From NCBI GenBank assembly GCA_007570785.1, contig ML662442.1, forward strand, positions 59,017,393 through 59,081,392: 64,000 nucleotides of DNA. The letters are read 5' to 3'. The DNA is from Antilocapra americana (taxonomy: Eukaryota > Chordata > Mammalia > Artiodactyla > Antilocapridae). Shown in pieces: positions 45,881 through 57,989 of this stretch; position 1 is the first letter of the stretch; the number at the start of each line of letters is the position of its first letter. A model generated the notes under the pieces. It saw nothing but the letters and a program-made list of their open reading frames with translations, did no database searches and was not told where the DNA came from. Made by a program: the position numbers and the translations under genes.

Positions 45881-46025
45881 TAATTTCTGTAATATCCTCA
45901 TTGTAAGAGATACAAAGGTGAAGGAAATGAATTGTGACCCTTAGGGTGCTTATCTAGAAGAATAAAGCAAACTACAATGTAAGGAGGGCAGGAAGGGTAA
46001 AATATTTTAAGAGAGATAGAAGATA

Positions 46026-46335
46026 AGTGAAAGTGAAAGTCACTCAGTCATGTCTGACTCTTTGTTAGTTACCCCATGGACTTAGTCCATGGCACACTCC
46101 AGGCCAGATAGCTGGAGTGGGTAGCCCTTCCCTTCTCCAGGAGATCTTCCCAACCCAGGGATTGAACCCAGGTCTTCCACATTGCAGGTGGATTCTTTAC
46201 CAGCTGAGCCACAAGGGAAGCTCAAGAATACTAGAGTGGGTAGCCTATCCCTTCTCCAATGGATCTTCCTGACCCAGGAATCAAAACGGGATCTCCTGCA
46301 TAGCAGGCGGATTCTTTACCAACTGAGCTATGAGG
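46026..46335 (-). mobile_element. Bov-tA SINE with duplicated part, antisense
   Basis: A single insertion flanked by a perfect 15-bp duplication, gagagatagaagata, at 46011-46025 and 46336-46350. Inside, the body-plus-head portion occurs twice in tandem (gagtgggtagcccttccctt to ctgagccacaagggaag, then gagtgggtagcctatccctt to ctgagctatgaggg). Because one duplication encloses both, the dimer was made before or during insertion. Confidence 0.95.
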
Positions 46336-46440
46336 GAGAGATAGAAGATAGGGGACTTAAATAGTCAAAGGAAAGGGGAAGAATAAGAAAGTTTACCTGA
46401 CAGAGCTGACATCTGAGCTAGGGTTCAAAGGATAGACAGG

Positions 46441-46750
46441 ATTTTTGTTTAATAATTTTATTTATTTAATTGTTGTCTTCGTTACTGTGTGGGCTTTTTT
46501 CTTGTTGCAGTGAGCTGGGGCTGTCTCTAGTTGCAGAGCACAGGTTTCTCATTGTCATGGCTTCTCTGGTTGCTGAGTATGGGCTCTAGGTGCTCAGGCT
46601 CCGGGCTCCAGAGCAGCACAGGCTCAATAGTTGTGGCACACGGGCCTAGTTGCTCCAAAGAACAGGAAATCTTCCCAGACCAGGGATCAAACCCATGTCT
46701 CCAACACTGGCAGGCAGATTTTTTTACCACTGAGCCCCCAGGAAAGCCCC
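46441..46750 (-). mobile_element. CHR-2 type SINE, antisense, with target duplication
   Basis: Antisense CHR (ttactgtgtgggcttttttc, cagagcacaggtttctcatt, agaccagggatcaaacccat, ccactgagcccccaggaaag). It is flanked by aggatagacagg (46429-46440) and aggatggacagg (46751-46762). Confidence 0.93.
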
Positions 46751-46762
46751 AGGATGGACAGG

Positions 46763-47630
46763 TTTTACCCGGACAATTACAGGTGTGGGAGGAATAACAT
46801 ATGCCATATGAGTATCTAAGATGCTGAAGTTTAAATATTCAAAATTCAGTGGGATGACATCACTACTCAGAAACGACATCTTTAAATGCCCACTCAGAAT
46901 ATTTTAGTATTTTGGTTTCTTAGAATGTCATCTATATATTTCACACAGCTACAGAACCGTCAGGGGAAAACTTATTACTGTTCATTTTTAAGCAAGAGCC
47001 ACTCAAGTATATATCAGCATTATTCTTCATTAAATGTGACTTAGTTACACAGTTTGCTAATTAAGTTGCAGTTTATCAACATGCTGAAACTGTTTCCAGT
47101 GTCAAAATCTCATTTGCATTGCTGAATAACCTTAATGTTATTTACATTTGAGAGCATCTTAAAGGTTGGAGTTGCAAGGATATTTGCATGCAAGCCAAAA
47201 TAACTTGAAGATAAGGTTGACATGATATTTTAAATAGTACTGAAACATATTGGGAGAGAATGAAATTATCTTTCTCGTCAAGATAGAAGGTCCCTTCCAT
47301 GACCCACCATCTACAACTTTAATAAATCTTTTTTTTCTATTGACTATTCTTTGAAATTGAAGATGTAAATCTAATAAGGGCTACATCATTCAAAAGGTGT
47401 GGAGGAGAGGTTCTAATTCTGAAACATCTACCCTCCTCCACATAATGTATGAAAAAAGAATCCATGAATAGAGTACTTTGGGGTGTTGTTACTTTTTTAT
47501 TGTGATGTTGGTCTTTATTGCTATTGCTGTTGTTGTTTGTTTTGTTTGTTTTCATGACAACACAAAGACATTATCAAACATTCCTCTCCAAATTAAGACT
47601 GCTACTCTAATCTATATTTTAGTTCCAGGA
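46763..47630. other. Unassigned non-coding sequence
   Basis: No gene or repeat family recognised. A gttgttgtttgttttg tract lies at about 47528-47551. Confidence 0.4.
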
Positions 47631-47724
47631 AGAAATAAAGAAAGAAAGGAAAGGAGAGAAGGAAGGGAGAGGGTAAGAAGGAAGAGGAAGGGAAGGAAAA
47701 GAAGGAAGGAAGGAAGAAAGAAAG
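47631..47724 (+). repeat. (GAAA/GGAA)n purine microsatellite
   Basis: Almost pure purine tract of gaaagaaa and gaaggaag words, with mirror symmetry over parts of it. Confidence 0.95.
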
Positions 47725-47830
47725 ATTAGGCAGCCTATAAACCTGCTCTAGAAACAGGTAGCAAATTAAGTTCCTATTCAAAGAAAGAAATTTTCCTCCC
47801 TTTATTTCCTTCACAAACCCAACCCTTCTT

Positions 47831-48290
47831 AGTTCAGTTCAGTCACTCAGTCGTTTCCAGCTCAGGGACCCCATGGACTGCAGCATGCCAGGCTTCCCTG
47901 TCTATCACCAGCTCCTGGAGCTTGCTCAAACTCATGTCCGTCGAGTCGGTGAAGCCATCCAACCATCTCATCTCCAGTCGTCCCCTTCTCCTCCTGCCTT
48001 CCATCTTTCCCAGCATCAGGGTCTTTTCCAATGAGTCAGTTCTTCACATCATGTGGCCAAAATATTGGAGTTTCAGCTTCAGAATCAGTCCTTATAAAGA
48101 ATATTCACGACTGATTTCCTTTAGGATGGACTGGTTGGGTCTCCTTGCAGTCCAGGGGGCCCTCAAGAGTCTGCCAACACCACAGTTCAAAAGCATCAAT
48201 TCTTCGGTGCTTGGCTTTCTTTATAATACAACTCTCACATCTATACATGACTACTGGAAAAACCATAGCTTTGACTAGACCGATCTTTGT
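47831..48290 (-). mobile_element. BovB 3' part, antisense
   Basis: About 460 bp, from agttcagttcagtcactcag to the thumb region (tgactagaccgatctttgt). The minus frame 48293-48105 gives LVKAMVFPVVMYRCESCIIK. It is 5'-truncated. Confidence 0.92.
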
Positions 48291-49379
48291 CACAAATACC
48301 CTTCTCAGTTACTTTCTTATGTTGCTATGATGATGGTGGTGGTGCTAGTCATGGTGTCTGTTGTTCCAGTCACATTCAGCTCTTATCGTAATGAGTATGA
48401 CAAAATCTAAAAATGAGGCATGCCTGACTTTAGCAATACCACCAGGGAAAGAATATTCTACCAGATCTAGGTTATATGGCATTAGGAAAACAACCAGAGC
48501 TGACCTCAGCATGCAGTCAAAATACCCAGAAATCCAGTGGAACAAGGAACACATCAGAGGGTGAGACTTTAGGGTCTCTCATTTGTTGCCGAGAGACAAC
48601 CTTACAGTTTATCACTGTGCTGGCAAGTCCTGCTATCATGGGCGCCCAGTGTCTACCCTTTAACAAGCACAATTAAGACAAAAATCCTACTTTTTATTTA
48701 TGATTAGCAATCCAACTGCTAATATACTTCCTGCTTAGAAACTGGAGTGTCCTTGTCCCACAGTGGGGACAGGGAGATATCACTACATAAATATGGGAAG
48801 AAAGCCAGGAGCTGATGGCCAGAAATTTAGAAACTGCTGTAGTGACATTTCATTTGTTTCCATTTGAGAGGCAGAAGTTACTTTAAATCAGTGCTCCTCA
48901 TCATAATAGAGTTCACAAGCTTGCCAATGAAATACTTTCTTCTCCTAAAGTGTTTTCTAACCAACAAGATTTCTTCTCTGGATTAATCAACAAAGACAAA
49001 ATGCTGTCCCAAGAATGAAAATGGCAAAGAGTGCTTTAGTTCTCAAGAGAAAAGAAAGGGAGTGAGGTTAGAGTTCCATTTAATCTTTTCTTGCAGTCAC
49101 AGAGAATCAGTTGCAAGGAAATTTTTAGAACAGAACGCAAGTTTCCAAAGAAGTCCAACTATGAGTCTCCATGTCCCAGAGGTGACAACTGGCCTCACTT
49201 CTAAGTCCCCACTCTCCACCAGTGCTCACAGCTTGCCCTGCTCTCCTCTCCTCTCTGAGTGTCTGTTCTGACCCTGACACCCCAGGGTCCTCTTCAGCCT
49301 GCACCTGCTTTAGTCACCTTTCTTTCCCAAGCTTCATCCCTAACTCACTGCCTGGATCTCCAGGATTTGCATTTGCATG
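48291..49379. other. Unassigned non-coding sequence
   Basis: No gene or repeat family recognised. It opens with a short gatgatggtggtggtg tract. Confidence 0.4.
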
Positions 49380-49562
49380 TGAGGTATCTTTGTGACCCCA
49401 TGAAATGCAGCCCACCAGGCTCCTCTGTCCATCAGATTTCCCAGGCAAGAATATTGGAGCAGGTTGCCATTTCCTACTCCACAGGACCTTCCTGACCCAG
49501 AGACCAAGCCTCAGCCTCTTGCATCTCGTGCATGGGTAGGCGGATTCCTTACCACTCACCTG
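49380..49562 (-). mobile_element. Bov-tA SINE, antisense, truncated
   Basis: Reverse Bov-tA lacking part of its tail: ctttgtgaccccatgaaatg, ggcaagaatattggagcagg, ggattccttaccactcacc. Confidence 0.9.
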
Positions 49563-49624
49563 CAGGATTACAGGCCTCAGAATTTCCACTCTGTCCATAT
49601 CTGGAGACACTGAGGTACTTCATC

Positions 49625-49764
49625 TTTTTAATATTTATTTATTTGGCTGCATCTAGTCTTAGTTGTGGCGTGCGTGATCTAGTTCCCTGACCAGGGATAG
49701 AACCAGCGCTCCCTGCATTTGAGAGCATAAAGTCTTAGCCACTGGACCACCAGGGGAGTCCCCC
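49625..49764 (-). mobile_element. CHR-1 type SINE, antisense
   Basis: Short CHR: atttatttggctgcatctag, tccctgaccagggatagaac, ttagccactggaccaccag. Confidence 0.88.
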
Positions 49765-50884
49765 CTGATGTTTCTTCTTGAGCTCTTTGTTGACAGCTCT
49801 TTCCCCAGGATTTTGTTTCAGTCTCCAATGGGTATAATTTCAAGTTCTAGTCCAACCAACTTCTGTTGAATCCTAAGACAAAGCACCTGTCCATAAGCCC
49901 TACTCTTTCCTTCATCTTTTTGGTGAAAAGGTTATCATGAGCTTCCTGGGAAAAGTATGGCCCTTGACATAAGTAATCCAAATTAGCAATGAAAGCTGCC
50001 TTAAATTAAGAGTAAGGAAAGGGATTTCCCTGTCTCTAGCCTACATTTGACTGATGAGATCACATCCAAGATATTTTTTAAGTATTTGTAAAGAGAATCT
50101 GAAGCAAGTTAATGATAACAAAAATGTGCCCAAACATGAAAAGATTGGTTGATGAAGGCAAATCCTAGAGATGTGAAATATATCACAAAAAATTTAATGA
50201 AAAAGGAGTCCATAAGCATTTTAAAAATATAAACCAGGCCAAGAAGTGAAGACATGCTTGCAGAAATAAAACAAACCAGAGAAACAAAATTAAGAAAAAC
50301 ATTTAAAACATCATATTAAAAAGTAAATATAACAGTGAGTGGAATATCAAGAATTAATTTTCCAAGGAAAATAATCTGCTGTCATGTTCACTGCTCACCA
50401 AATTGACTATGATCCAATAAAGCTTTGACCAATAGCAGTGAAGTAATTGTCACTCCATAAGCAGTACCCTTGCATAGGATTGAGGTGAAAGGGCAATGTT
50501 ATAACCTATGCCTCTAGGAATCAAGTTCTACTGACTTCTGATCTAGATAGGTGTGGTTAGATTTTAACATAGGCAATTCCCTAAGCCAAGAAACTAATCA
50601 ACAAGACTATTAATAGATACTCATTCTAAAATCCCAGTTATACCAGGAGATGACTACTGAACTCCAAATAAACATTTATTCATAAAGTAAAACACAACTT
50701 GCCTCTAATAATTGTTCCTCATGCTCATCCCCAAATTTTTATTAGCCTTGACAACTGCAAAACTAGAAGTAAAATTATATTCTGGCCTCTCTCTTTATAT
50801 ATTTTAAAGCAATTACTCTCCAATTAAAAATAAATAACTTTAAAGGAAAAAAACAAGAAAGGCAACATCTACACCCTAAAAAAT
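49765..50884. other. Unassigned, with an L1 tail scrap
   Basis: No gene is seen. At about 50805-50842 a scrap of L1 terminal text (aaagcaattactctccaatt) precedes the next SINE. Confidence 0.4.
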
Positions 50885-51091
50885 GGTTCAGCAGTAAAGA
50901 ATCTGCCTGCAATGCAAGAGACACAGGAGATGTAGGTTTGATCCCTGGGTCAGGAAGCTATCCTGGAGGAAGGCATGACAATGCAGTCCAGTATTCTTGC
51001 CTGGAAAAATCCCATGAACAGAGGAGCCTGGTGGGCTACAGTCCATAGGGTTGCAAAGAGTTGGACAATGTTGAAGCAATTGAGCAACTAT
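50885..51091 (+). mobile_element. Bov-tA SINE, sense, with target duplication
   Basis: Flanked by a perfect 12-bp duplication, accctaaaaaat, at 50873-50884 and 51092-51103. Body: gcctgcaatgcaagagacac, gtttgatccctgggtcagg, ggtgggctacagtccatagg. The usual first bases (ttccctggtggc) are missing at the 5' end. Confidence 0.95.
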
Positions 51092-51139
51092 ACCCTAAAA
51101 AATATATAAATTAACATGGGAAATGGGGATAAAACACTA

Positions 51140-51320
51140 GACTTAGGATAGGGAAATCTAGGTACCAAACATGATCTTGTTGTTTGTAAGATTTTTGGCC
51201 TTGGGTAACTCACTTATCTTGATCTCCTTTGCCTCGTTCATCCAATGGGAACACTCTTGATTAATATCTGCCCTTCCTAAATCACATATTGCTGTGATGA
51301 GCAAATTAAATGATGGCTGT
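51140..51320 (+). mobile_element. MIR SINE, sense
   Basis: Old MIR: cttaggatagggaaatctag, ggccttgggtaactcactta, tcatccaatgggaac, gatgagcaaattaaatgatg. Confidence 0.75.
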
Positions 51321-51574
51321 AATAGAAACTGAAGTTGGAAGAGTCAAAGAGGGCTGTACAGAGAGAATCTGAGCTGACTCTGAAAGAACAGACAGGAGAG
51401 ATGTGGTAAGAGGTCATTTCAGGGGACACAGAATATGAATTCGAGAGAGACACTCGGGTTTCCAGAGAATGATGGATGGTAACTTTAGCATGTCTGCAAG
51501 GGCCAAGATGTTAGAGAAGATGGGCCTGAAGAAGGGCTGGACCAAGAAGGACTGTGTCCAGGCTAAAGAACTTA

Positions 51575-51718
51575 CTTTTTTTTTAATTAATTTTTTTTTT
51601 ACATTATTGTGTTGGTTTTGCCATACATTGACATGAATCTACCATGGCTATACATGTGTTCCCCTTCCAAAACCCCCCTCCCACCTCCCTCCTGATTCCA
51701 CCCCTCTGGATCATCCCA
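51575..51718 (-). mobile_element. Bovine-type L1 3' terminus, antisense
   Basis: Short recent-looking L1 end: a T-rich tail, then ttattgtgttggttttgcca, gacatgaatctaccatggct, ctcccacctccctcctgatt. It abuts another, older L1. Confidence 0.8.
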
Positions 51719-52660
51719 GTTTTAAAATTAATTTTTATCAGAGTATAGTTGAGTTACAGTGTTGTGTTAGTTTCTATTGTACAGCAAAGTGATTCAGCTA
51801 TACATATACATATGTGATGTGAAAGTCACTCAGTCGTGTCAGACTCTTTGTAACCTCATTGACTGTACAGTCCATGGAATTCTCCAGGCCATAATACTGG
51901 AGCGGTTAGCCTTTCCTTTATCCAGGGGATCTTCCCAACCCAGGGATTGAACCCAGGTTTCCCGCATGGCAGGTGAATTCTTCACCAGCTGATTCACAAG
52001 AGAAGCCCACATATATCCTCCCCCTTTTGGATTTCCTTCCTGTTCAAGTCACCACAGAACATTAAGGAGAGCTCCCTGTGCTATACAGGATGTTCTCATT
52101 AGCTATCTATTTTATACATAGTATCAATAGTGCATTTATGCCAGTCCCGGTCTCCTGGTTCTTCCCACCCTCTTCCCCTTACCCCTTTGGTATCCATATA
52201 TTTGTTCTCTGTCTGTGTCTCTATTTCTATCTTGCAAATAAGATCACCTATACCGTTTTTCTAGATTTCACACATGTGCATTAATATACAGTATTTGTTT
52301 CCTCTTTCTGACTTACTTTACACTGTATGACACTCTCTAGGCCCAATCACATCTCTACTAATGGCCCAAATTCATTCCTTTTTATGGCTGAGTAGTATTC
52401 CATTGTATATATGTTACCATGTCTTTATCCATTTGTCTGTTGATGGATATTTAGGTTGCTTCTGTGTCCTGCCTATTGTAAATAGCACTGCTATGAACAC
52501 TGGGGTACATGTGTCTCTTTGAATTATGAATTTATCTTGGTATATGTCCAAGAGTGGGATTGCTGGGTCATTTGGTAGTTCTATTTTTAGTTTTTTAAGG
52601 AACCTCCATATTGTTCTCCATAGTGGCTGAATCAGTTTACATTCTCACTGAAAGGACGTG
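51719..52660 (-). mobile_element. L1 3' end, antisense, with nested SINE
   Basis: L1 3' UTR (tcagagtatagttgagttac, tgtgttagtttctattgtac, gagctccctgtgctatacag) then ORF2 tail in reverse (gctgagtagtattccattgt, gttgatggatatttaggttg, gggattgctgggtcatttgg). A Bov-tA at 51816-52008 interrupts it. Confidence 0.9.
51816..52008 (-). mobile_element. Bov-tA SINE, antisense, nested in L1
   Basis: Reverse Bov-tA: tgaaagtcactcagtcgtgt, tctccaggccataatactgg, gattcacaagagaagccc. The short flanking match is acatat at 51808-51813 and 52009-52014. Confidence 0.92.
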
Positions 52661-53419
52661 AAGGTTCCCTAAAGAACCTACATTTTAACCCAGAATGAGC
52701 TATACTAAAGTTTGACTTCTTATCGTCCCCCTCTTCCAAAGGATCAGCAAGGATGGGAGCCCCCTCACCACACATGGTCGTGTATTTTTTTCACCATAGA
52801 GTGAGTTTAACATGGACAGAGACCAGAGAATGGATCAGCAGGACACTGCTTATTTCAGAGAATTTTTGCCACCAAATCAACAATGTTCTGTTGATAACAG
52901 ACTTCAGATCCCTTAAGCCATAAAAACAGCTTTCTTAGATGAAAGCTTTAGTCACTTAGACAATCACATAACCCTAGAGCCTGCAATGATCAATGGTCAA
53001 AAATCTCAGATAAAGCTTCAGTTCTGTTTACCAAGACCCTATTAATTCAATATTCAAGTTTAAAGATCTTCTTCTAAAATCATAGACAGTGATGCCCAGG
53101 CTTTTGAATGAGTGATCCTTCTTCCCAAATTAAAAATGCTTTTGTGCAAACAACTTTCACATAGCAAACACTGAGTGAAGGTTTTGCATATAATGTCCCT
53201 TTTAATTCTCCTTAACACAAGGTTTCAACTTTCAATTAAATATCATAGAAATCAGCGATAACCTGAAAACTTCAAAATATCCTTTGAGATCATCAGTACA
53301 ACCCTAGAGGATTTTTCCCCCCAATACAAGAGTCATTAGTTTAGAGGAAGAGCAGTTTCTCAGTGGTTAAAGCAATATAGAAACTTCTATATCCCTAATC
53401 TTAACTTTATTTGCTTTTT
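52661..53419. other. Unassigned non-coding sequence
   Basis: No gene or repeat family recognised. Confidence 0.4.
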
Positions 53420-53615
53420 TAAAGTTTTTTTTTTTATGTGGACCATTTTTAAATCTTTATTGAATTTGCTACAATACTGCTTCTGCTTTATGTTTTGGTT
53501 CTTTGGTCATGAGGCATACAGGATTTTAGCTCCCAGACCAAGGATAGCACCTACCCCCTCTGCATTGGAAGGCAAAGTCTTAACCAGTGGGCCACCAGGG
53601 AAGTTGGGAAGTCCC
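53420..53615 (-). mobile_element. CHR-type SINE, antisense, diverged
   Basis: Antisense CHR: ttggtcatgaggcatacagg, agaccaaggatagcacctac, gtcttaaccagtgggccacc. The T-rich tail lies at 53420-53436. Confidence 0.82.
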
Positions 53616-55440
53616 CTACGTTTAATCCTTGAACTCCTATTTTGAAAACATTCCTAAATCCTCATTCATGCTAATACTGCTGTTTTCTTTCCTTCTTTTC
53701 ATTAAATTCCAACAGAAATGGTTAGTCAACCCACTCAATATATAAATGCATCTCCTTTTTTAAATTGTATAAGTAGTCAATAGAAAAACTCGTCCTCCCA
53801 TAAAGTTCTGAGTTTCACTTCTTTTCACTAAATTCTGGCACTCAATAATGCCAGAGAGAAATAAATAATCCACAAGTATCACTGAAATAGATCAGGGCGG
53901 ACAGATGACTTAACAATAAACATAACTCTTAGGTGCAAGCTGAGAGTAATAAATGACTTTTCTTTCACCTTCTTTTGTCACCGACTTCGTAATGTGACGA
54001 GATACTCTCTGAGAATGTATAGACTTCAAAGCTTTTGTCTCTTCCATGATAAGTACATTTTTCCTCCTTCAGACATCTCCAAGTAAGGAGGTATAAAATA
54101 CCAAATAAAAGGTGACATTAAAATTATTAGCCAAGTTTTCAGAAGTCAGATAAACTAAGCAAGAAGTTTCCAAAATTGCTGACAGCTGACCCTGAAAACA
54201 TCTCAGTAAAGGTAGCTTCTGGGGATGGTATGGTTTATAGTTTCACACTTATTGACCTTTCATAGCTTGATGTATGGTTAGAGCTTCTTACTCATGTCAA
54301 ATTCTCTCCATGAAGCTTTGATTACTTTCAGAACTACCTTCCCTTGGACATAACTCATTTCTACAAGCAGTTCTTTGGCCTAACTTTTTGTGTTTGTTAT
54401 AGTCAAAGTTAGTTTAGGAACAAGAAATAAACAGTTCAAGCTAATTCAAATAAAGGATGCCTCACAGGACATGGAGCTAGAAATAAACAAGCCATCAAAA
54501 ATCAAAGCAAATACTGTCAGCCTCTTGGTCTGTTTCTTAGTCTAAATTTCTCTCTCCACCAATCTCCACAGTCCCTCACCTATCACTGGCTCCCATCTCT
54601 GTTTCTCTTTATCGGCTACATTCTCTGGGCTGCAGATTAGACCATTCACAGTTTCTCTAACTGCCTCGCCAACTTTAGCTTGTAGGTGGGTTTTTTTTTT
54701 GGCTTTAAAGACACAGACTCAACCTCAACATTATATGACTTCAAGATTCAGCACCCACTACAAGTTGAGTCTTTTGATTCAAGTTCTTGAGAGAAAGAAC
54801 TTTTAAGGGTACTTGCCAGACAATGGGTTAAGTCCGCTGGGACAGGTGGCCACTACCCTCCAAACTGCTTGGCCAGGGGACAAGGTCACATGGGCACTTA
54901 GGCACATCCTTATAGCAAAGCTGTGTATGATGTAGTTGCAGAGAAAATAATGGCCGGGCAGCACCCCAATGTTGTATCAGAAGTATGATTAGGTCCCCTT
55001 GGGAAGCTGATAATCCATGTAACTCCCCTGCTAAAGCTTCAAAGTGGCAAGAGCTAGATGAAAATGAGTGTTTTTGTAGCACTGGGCACACTGGACCCGG
55101 CATTCCCACCTCTGACATGCTGTTGGTCCCAACGAAAAAATAAAAACCCCAGAGTCAGGCAATATTTTCAGACACAAAAAACCTCTCTGCTTACATTAAT
55201 TATGACATTGGATTTATAAGAAATTTCTCCTGAAAAGCAAAACAGTTTTTAGAAATATCATGAAGCATTTCAGACCATAATCCTGTTGTTAGATTTTTTT
55301 TCTTTAAAAAAAAAAAGTACTCACCTAGTGCTTATCTGAACTGTCTAAATGACCTGAACTTTTTAACATTTGAATTTAATGTTAAATGAATTAATCAAAT
55401 CCAGTAATACTTTAGGTGAAGGCTTTTGCTTTTGTTACAA
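53616..55440. other. Unassigned non-coding sequence
   Basis: The longest stretch (about 1.8 kb) without a transposon I can name. The part 54820-55130 is GC-richer than its surroundings. No coding region with a protein signature is visible on either strand. Confidence 0.4.
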
Positions 55441-55777
55441 GCAAGGCTGACCCCTCCTAGGCTCTTGACATACACTTGCCAGACTGGTGGACCCAAAGTG
55501 AGCAGAAAGTCTGGAACAAGGAGGGCAAGCAGCCTCTACCTGTGGGACCCTTGCGTCTTCCACTAGTCTCCCTTCTCCTACCCTGTCTGGGAAGCTCATC
55601 AAGCTTCCTGAAGCCCAGCCTGAACAATAGGCTCCCAGACCCAGTAGCCCAGCAGTAGTCCCTTCCCTTTTGTTCAGGGCACCTTACCTTCATCTCAATG
55701 CCTGGGTCTCCCTGCTCACCTTCTGAGGCTCCTGGTTTGAGGACCCGAAGGACCTTCCATGAACTACAAATTCTCGT
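55441..55777 (-). other. GC-rich block with splice-donor-like words
   Basis: Higher GC than the flanks. On the minus strand, most of 55786-55457 is an open frame of 109 codons, and the sequence contains atgaaggtaaggt (minus, near 55686-55698) and agaaggtgagcag (minus), both good donor-site matches. The deduced peptide has no domain I recognise. It may be a non-coding exon, a decayed exon or chance. Confidence 0.25.
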
Positions 55778-55970
55778 ACTTGTCACTTCTGACTCTGCGA
55801 CCCTATGGACTGTAGCCCACCAGGCTCCTCAGTCCATGGGATTCTCCAGGCAAGACTACTGGAGTGATTGCCATGCCCTCCTCCAGGGGATCTTCCCGAC
55901 CCAGGAAGATGTATGTTATGTCTCCTGCATTGGCAGGTGGATTCTTTAACTCTAGTGCCACCTGGGAAGG
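55778..55970 (-). mobile_element. Bov-tA SINE, antisense
   Basis: Reverse Bov-tA: tggactgtagcccaccaggc, tccaggcaagactactggag, tagtgccacctgggaaggc. Confidence 0.92.
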
Positions 55971-56499
55971 CTGCTCTAACACCCATCCTTGTCCAAATGC
56001 CCTGTCCCTCCACATCCACAGCACCCTCTCCTCATACTAGATGCCCAGTTCTGGCACCTCCTGCCTTTTCATTCATGGGACTAAGTGTTGTTAATTGAGT
56101 TAATGCCTCAGAGAAATTAGTTCCCTTGCCTAAAATGAGAACTCAAAGGGCTCATCGAAAGCACAAGATGTGACTCAGCACATTTATTTACCGGACAGGA
56201 CAAAGCATGCACACCTGAACAAGGAAATCCGATCTCATGGAGAGACAGCTGAGGAAGGTTTCTATCTTCTTCTAAGCCGCCAGCGTGACCTGTGCTTCCT
56301 CTACAATTCCTTAGGCTATTGACAGAAATTAATAACATAGTTCACCAAATAAAAAGACCAGAGGCCGAAAAGCAGAGATGAGGGATGACTTACTTCTTAC
56401 TTTTTTAAATTCAGATTTTATACTGTATTATAAGCAGCTATATTTAAAATTGAATGTCTGAAAAAATATTAAAGTATGTATTTAAAACTTGGATCCCTG
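55971..56499. other. Unassigned non-coding sequence
   Basis: No gene or repeat family recognised. Confidence 0.4.
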
Positions 56500-56735
56500 T
56501 GATTTATTTTATAACTAGTAGTCTGTACCTCTTAATCCCCTCCAGCTACCTCACTCTCCTCGCTCCCCTTTCCCCCTGGGCAAACACAAGTTTGGGAATA
56601 CAGTCAATATTTTATAGTAACTTCATATAGTGTATAATATATAAAAATATCACACCACTATGTTGTATACCTGAAACTAACATAATACTGTAAATCAACT
56701 ATACTTCAATAAAAATAAACAGCAAAATTAAGATT
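56500..56735 (+). mobile_element. L1 3' scraps in both orientations
   Basis: 56500-56580 is antisense L1 3' UTR text (tttattttataactagtagt, tgtacctcttaatcccctcc). 56590-56735 is a sense L1 end (atacagtcaatattttatag, gtataatatataaaaatatc, tgtatacctgaaac, caactatacttcaataaaaa). Confidence 0.65.
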
Positions 56736-56747
56736 ACAATAATTACC

Positions 56748-57012
56748 TAAATGGCATCCCATTCCAGTACTCATGCCTGGAAAATCCCATGGATGGAGGA
56801 GCCTGGTAGGCTGCAGTCCGCGGGGTCCCTGAGTGGGACACGACATAGCGACTTCATTTTCACTTTTCACTTTCACGCGTTGGAGAAGGAAATGGCAACC
56901 CACTCCAGTATTCTTGCCTGGATAATCCCAGGGATGGGGGAGCCTGGTGGGCTGCCGTCTATGGGGTCGCACAGAGCTGGACACGACTGAAGTGACTTAG
57001 CAGCAGCAGCAT
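56748..57012 (+). mobile_element. Bov-A2 dimeric SINE, sense
   Basis: Two Bov-A monomers in tandem (atggcatcccattccagtac to cgacatagcgacttca, then aaatggcaacccactccagt to acgactgaagtgacttagca). They are joined by the usual ttttcacttttcactttc linker and end in (agc)n. This structure identifies Bov-A2 rather than Bov-tA. It is little diverged. Confidence 0.95.
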
Positions 57013-57624
57013 CAGAGTAGAATGCACTCCAATGTTTATTAATCTTTAAAGTATTTGAATATTTTAATTAAAAAAGTAAAATAAAACTTAGTCCATCAAG
57101 TAAATTCACTTGGTAAAACTGAGTATATGCTTTAATGATAATAATGCTCACATCATAGAATAGAAAAAAAAAAGTTATGAGTTGTGAATGAATATTGAAC
57201 TTGGCAAAAGTGAACTTCTGTTAATTATCTGAGAGAGAAAAAACTTTGAAGTATTAAGTCTTACTAGGATAAATCCCATTTCCCATATTCCATTTTTTTT
57301 AAGCCCTCCATGGGATAATACAGAAAATATTTGATATCATTTGGAAAATACTATTCCCACTTTATTATATAGTGAATTTTTAATATGCTTTCTAGCCTTG
57401 TCTTATTTAAATGAGAATAAAGTAATAACACATGGCTAAGGGGATGACAGAATGTAGATTAAGATAAAGAATATTAATAGCCCAAACATTTTAAAAGTCT
57501 ATCTTCATCTTCTGTTTCAGGTATATAAACAAATTTAGGGAATGAGAACATTTTTCAACAACCATTAAGACTGAAAAAAAATCTCTTTGTCAAACAAACA
57601 GAATTATTCAGAGACTCGCTGCCT
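57013..57624. other. Unassigned AT-rich sequence
   Basis: No gene or repeat family recognised. Confidence 0.4.
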
Positions 57625-57965
57625 TAGTCTATGAGGACTGCCATAAAGAAGTAACACAGACTGAGTGGCTTAAACAACCGAAATTTCTTTCCAGTGTGGA
57701 AGCTACAGGGTCAAGGTTTGGCCTCTGTCCTTGGCTTCCAGAGGGCCACCTTCTTGCTGTGTCCTCACATGGCCTTTTCTCTGTGTGCACACATTCCCAT
57801 GTCTGCCTGGCCAGATTTCTTCTTCTTAAGAAAACATCAGAGATGGATTAGGGCCCACCTCAATGGCTTCCTTTTAACTTAACCACCTCTTTGAAAGTCT
57901 TACCTCCAGATTAAGTCACATTCAGACTTCAACACATGAAGGGACACATTTTAGCCCATAATACA
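57625..57965 (+). mobile_element. Ancient mammalian repeat, second copy
   Basis: Same family as 5925-6590: actgagtggcttaaacaacc, gaaatttctttcc, ttgctgtgtcctcacatggc, gattagggcccacctcaatg, aattaaccacc-type text, ttttagcccataatacat. The family assignment is left open (L1 3' end or LTR). Confidence 0.6.
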
Positions 57966-57989
57966 TGTCAAAAGATGCCTTTTAATTAA

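Noticed and set aside
47478..47729. An 83-codon frame ending in a Lys/Arg/Glu-rich tail
   Set aside because: The tail is the translated purine microsatellite and the head is low-complexity sequence; not a gene.
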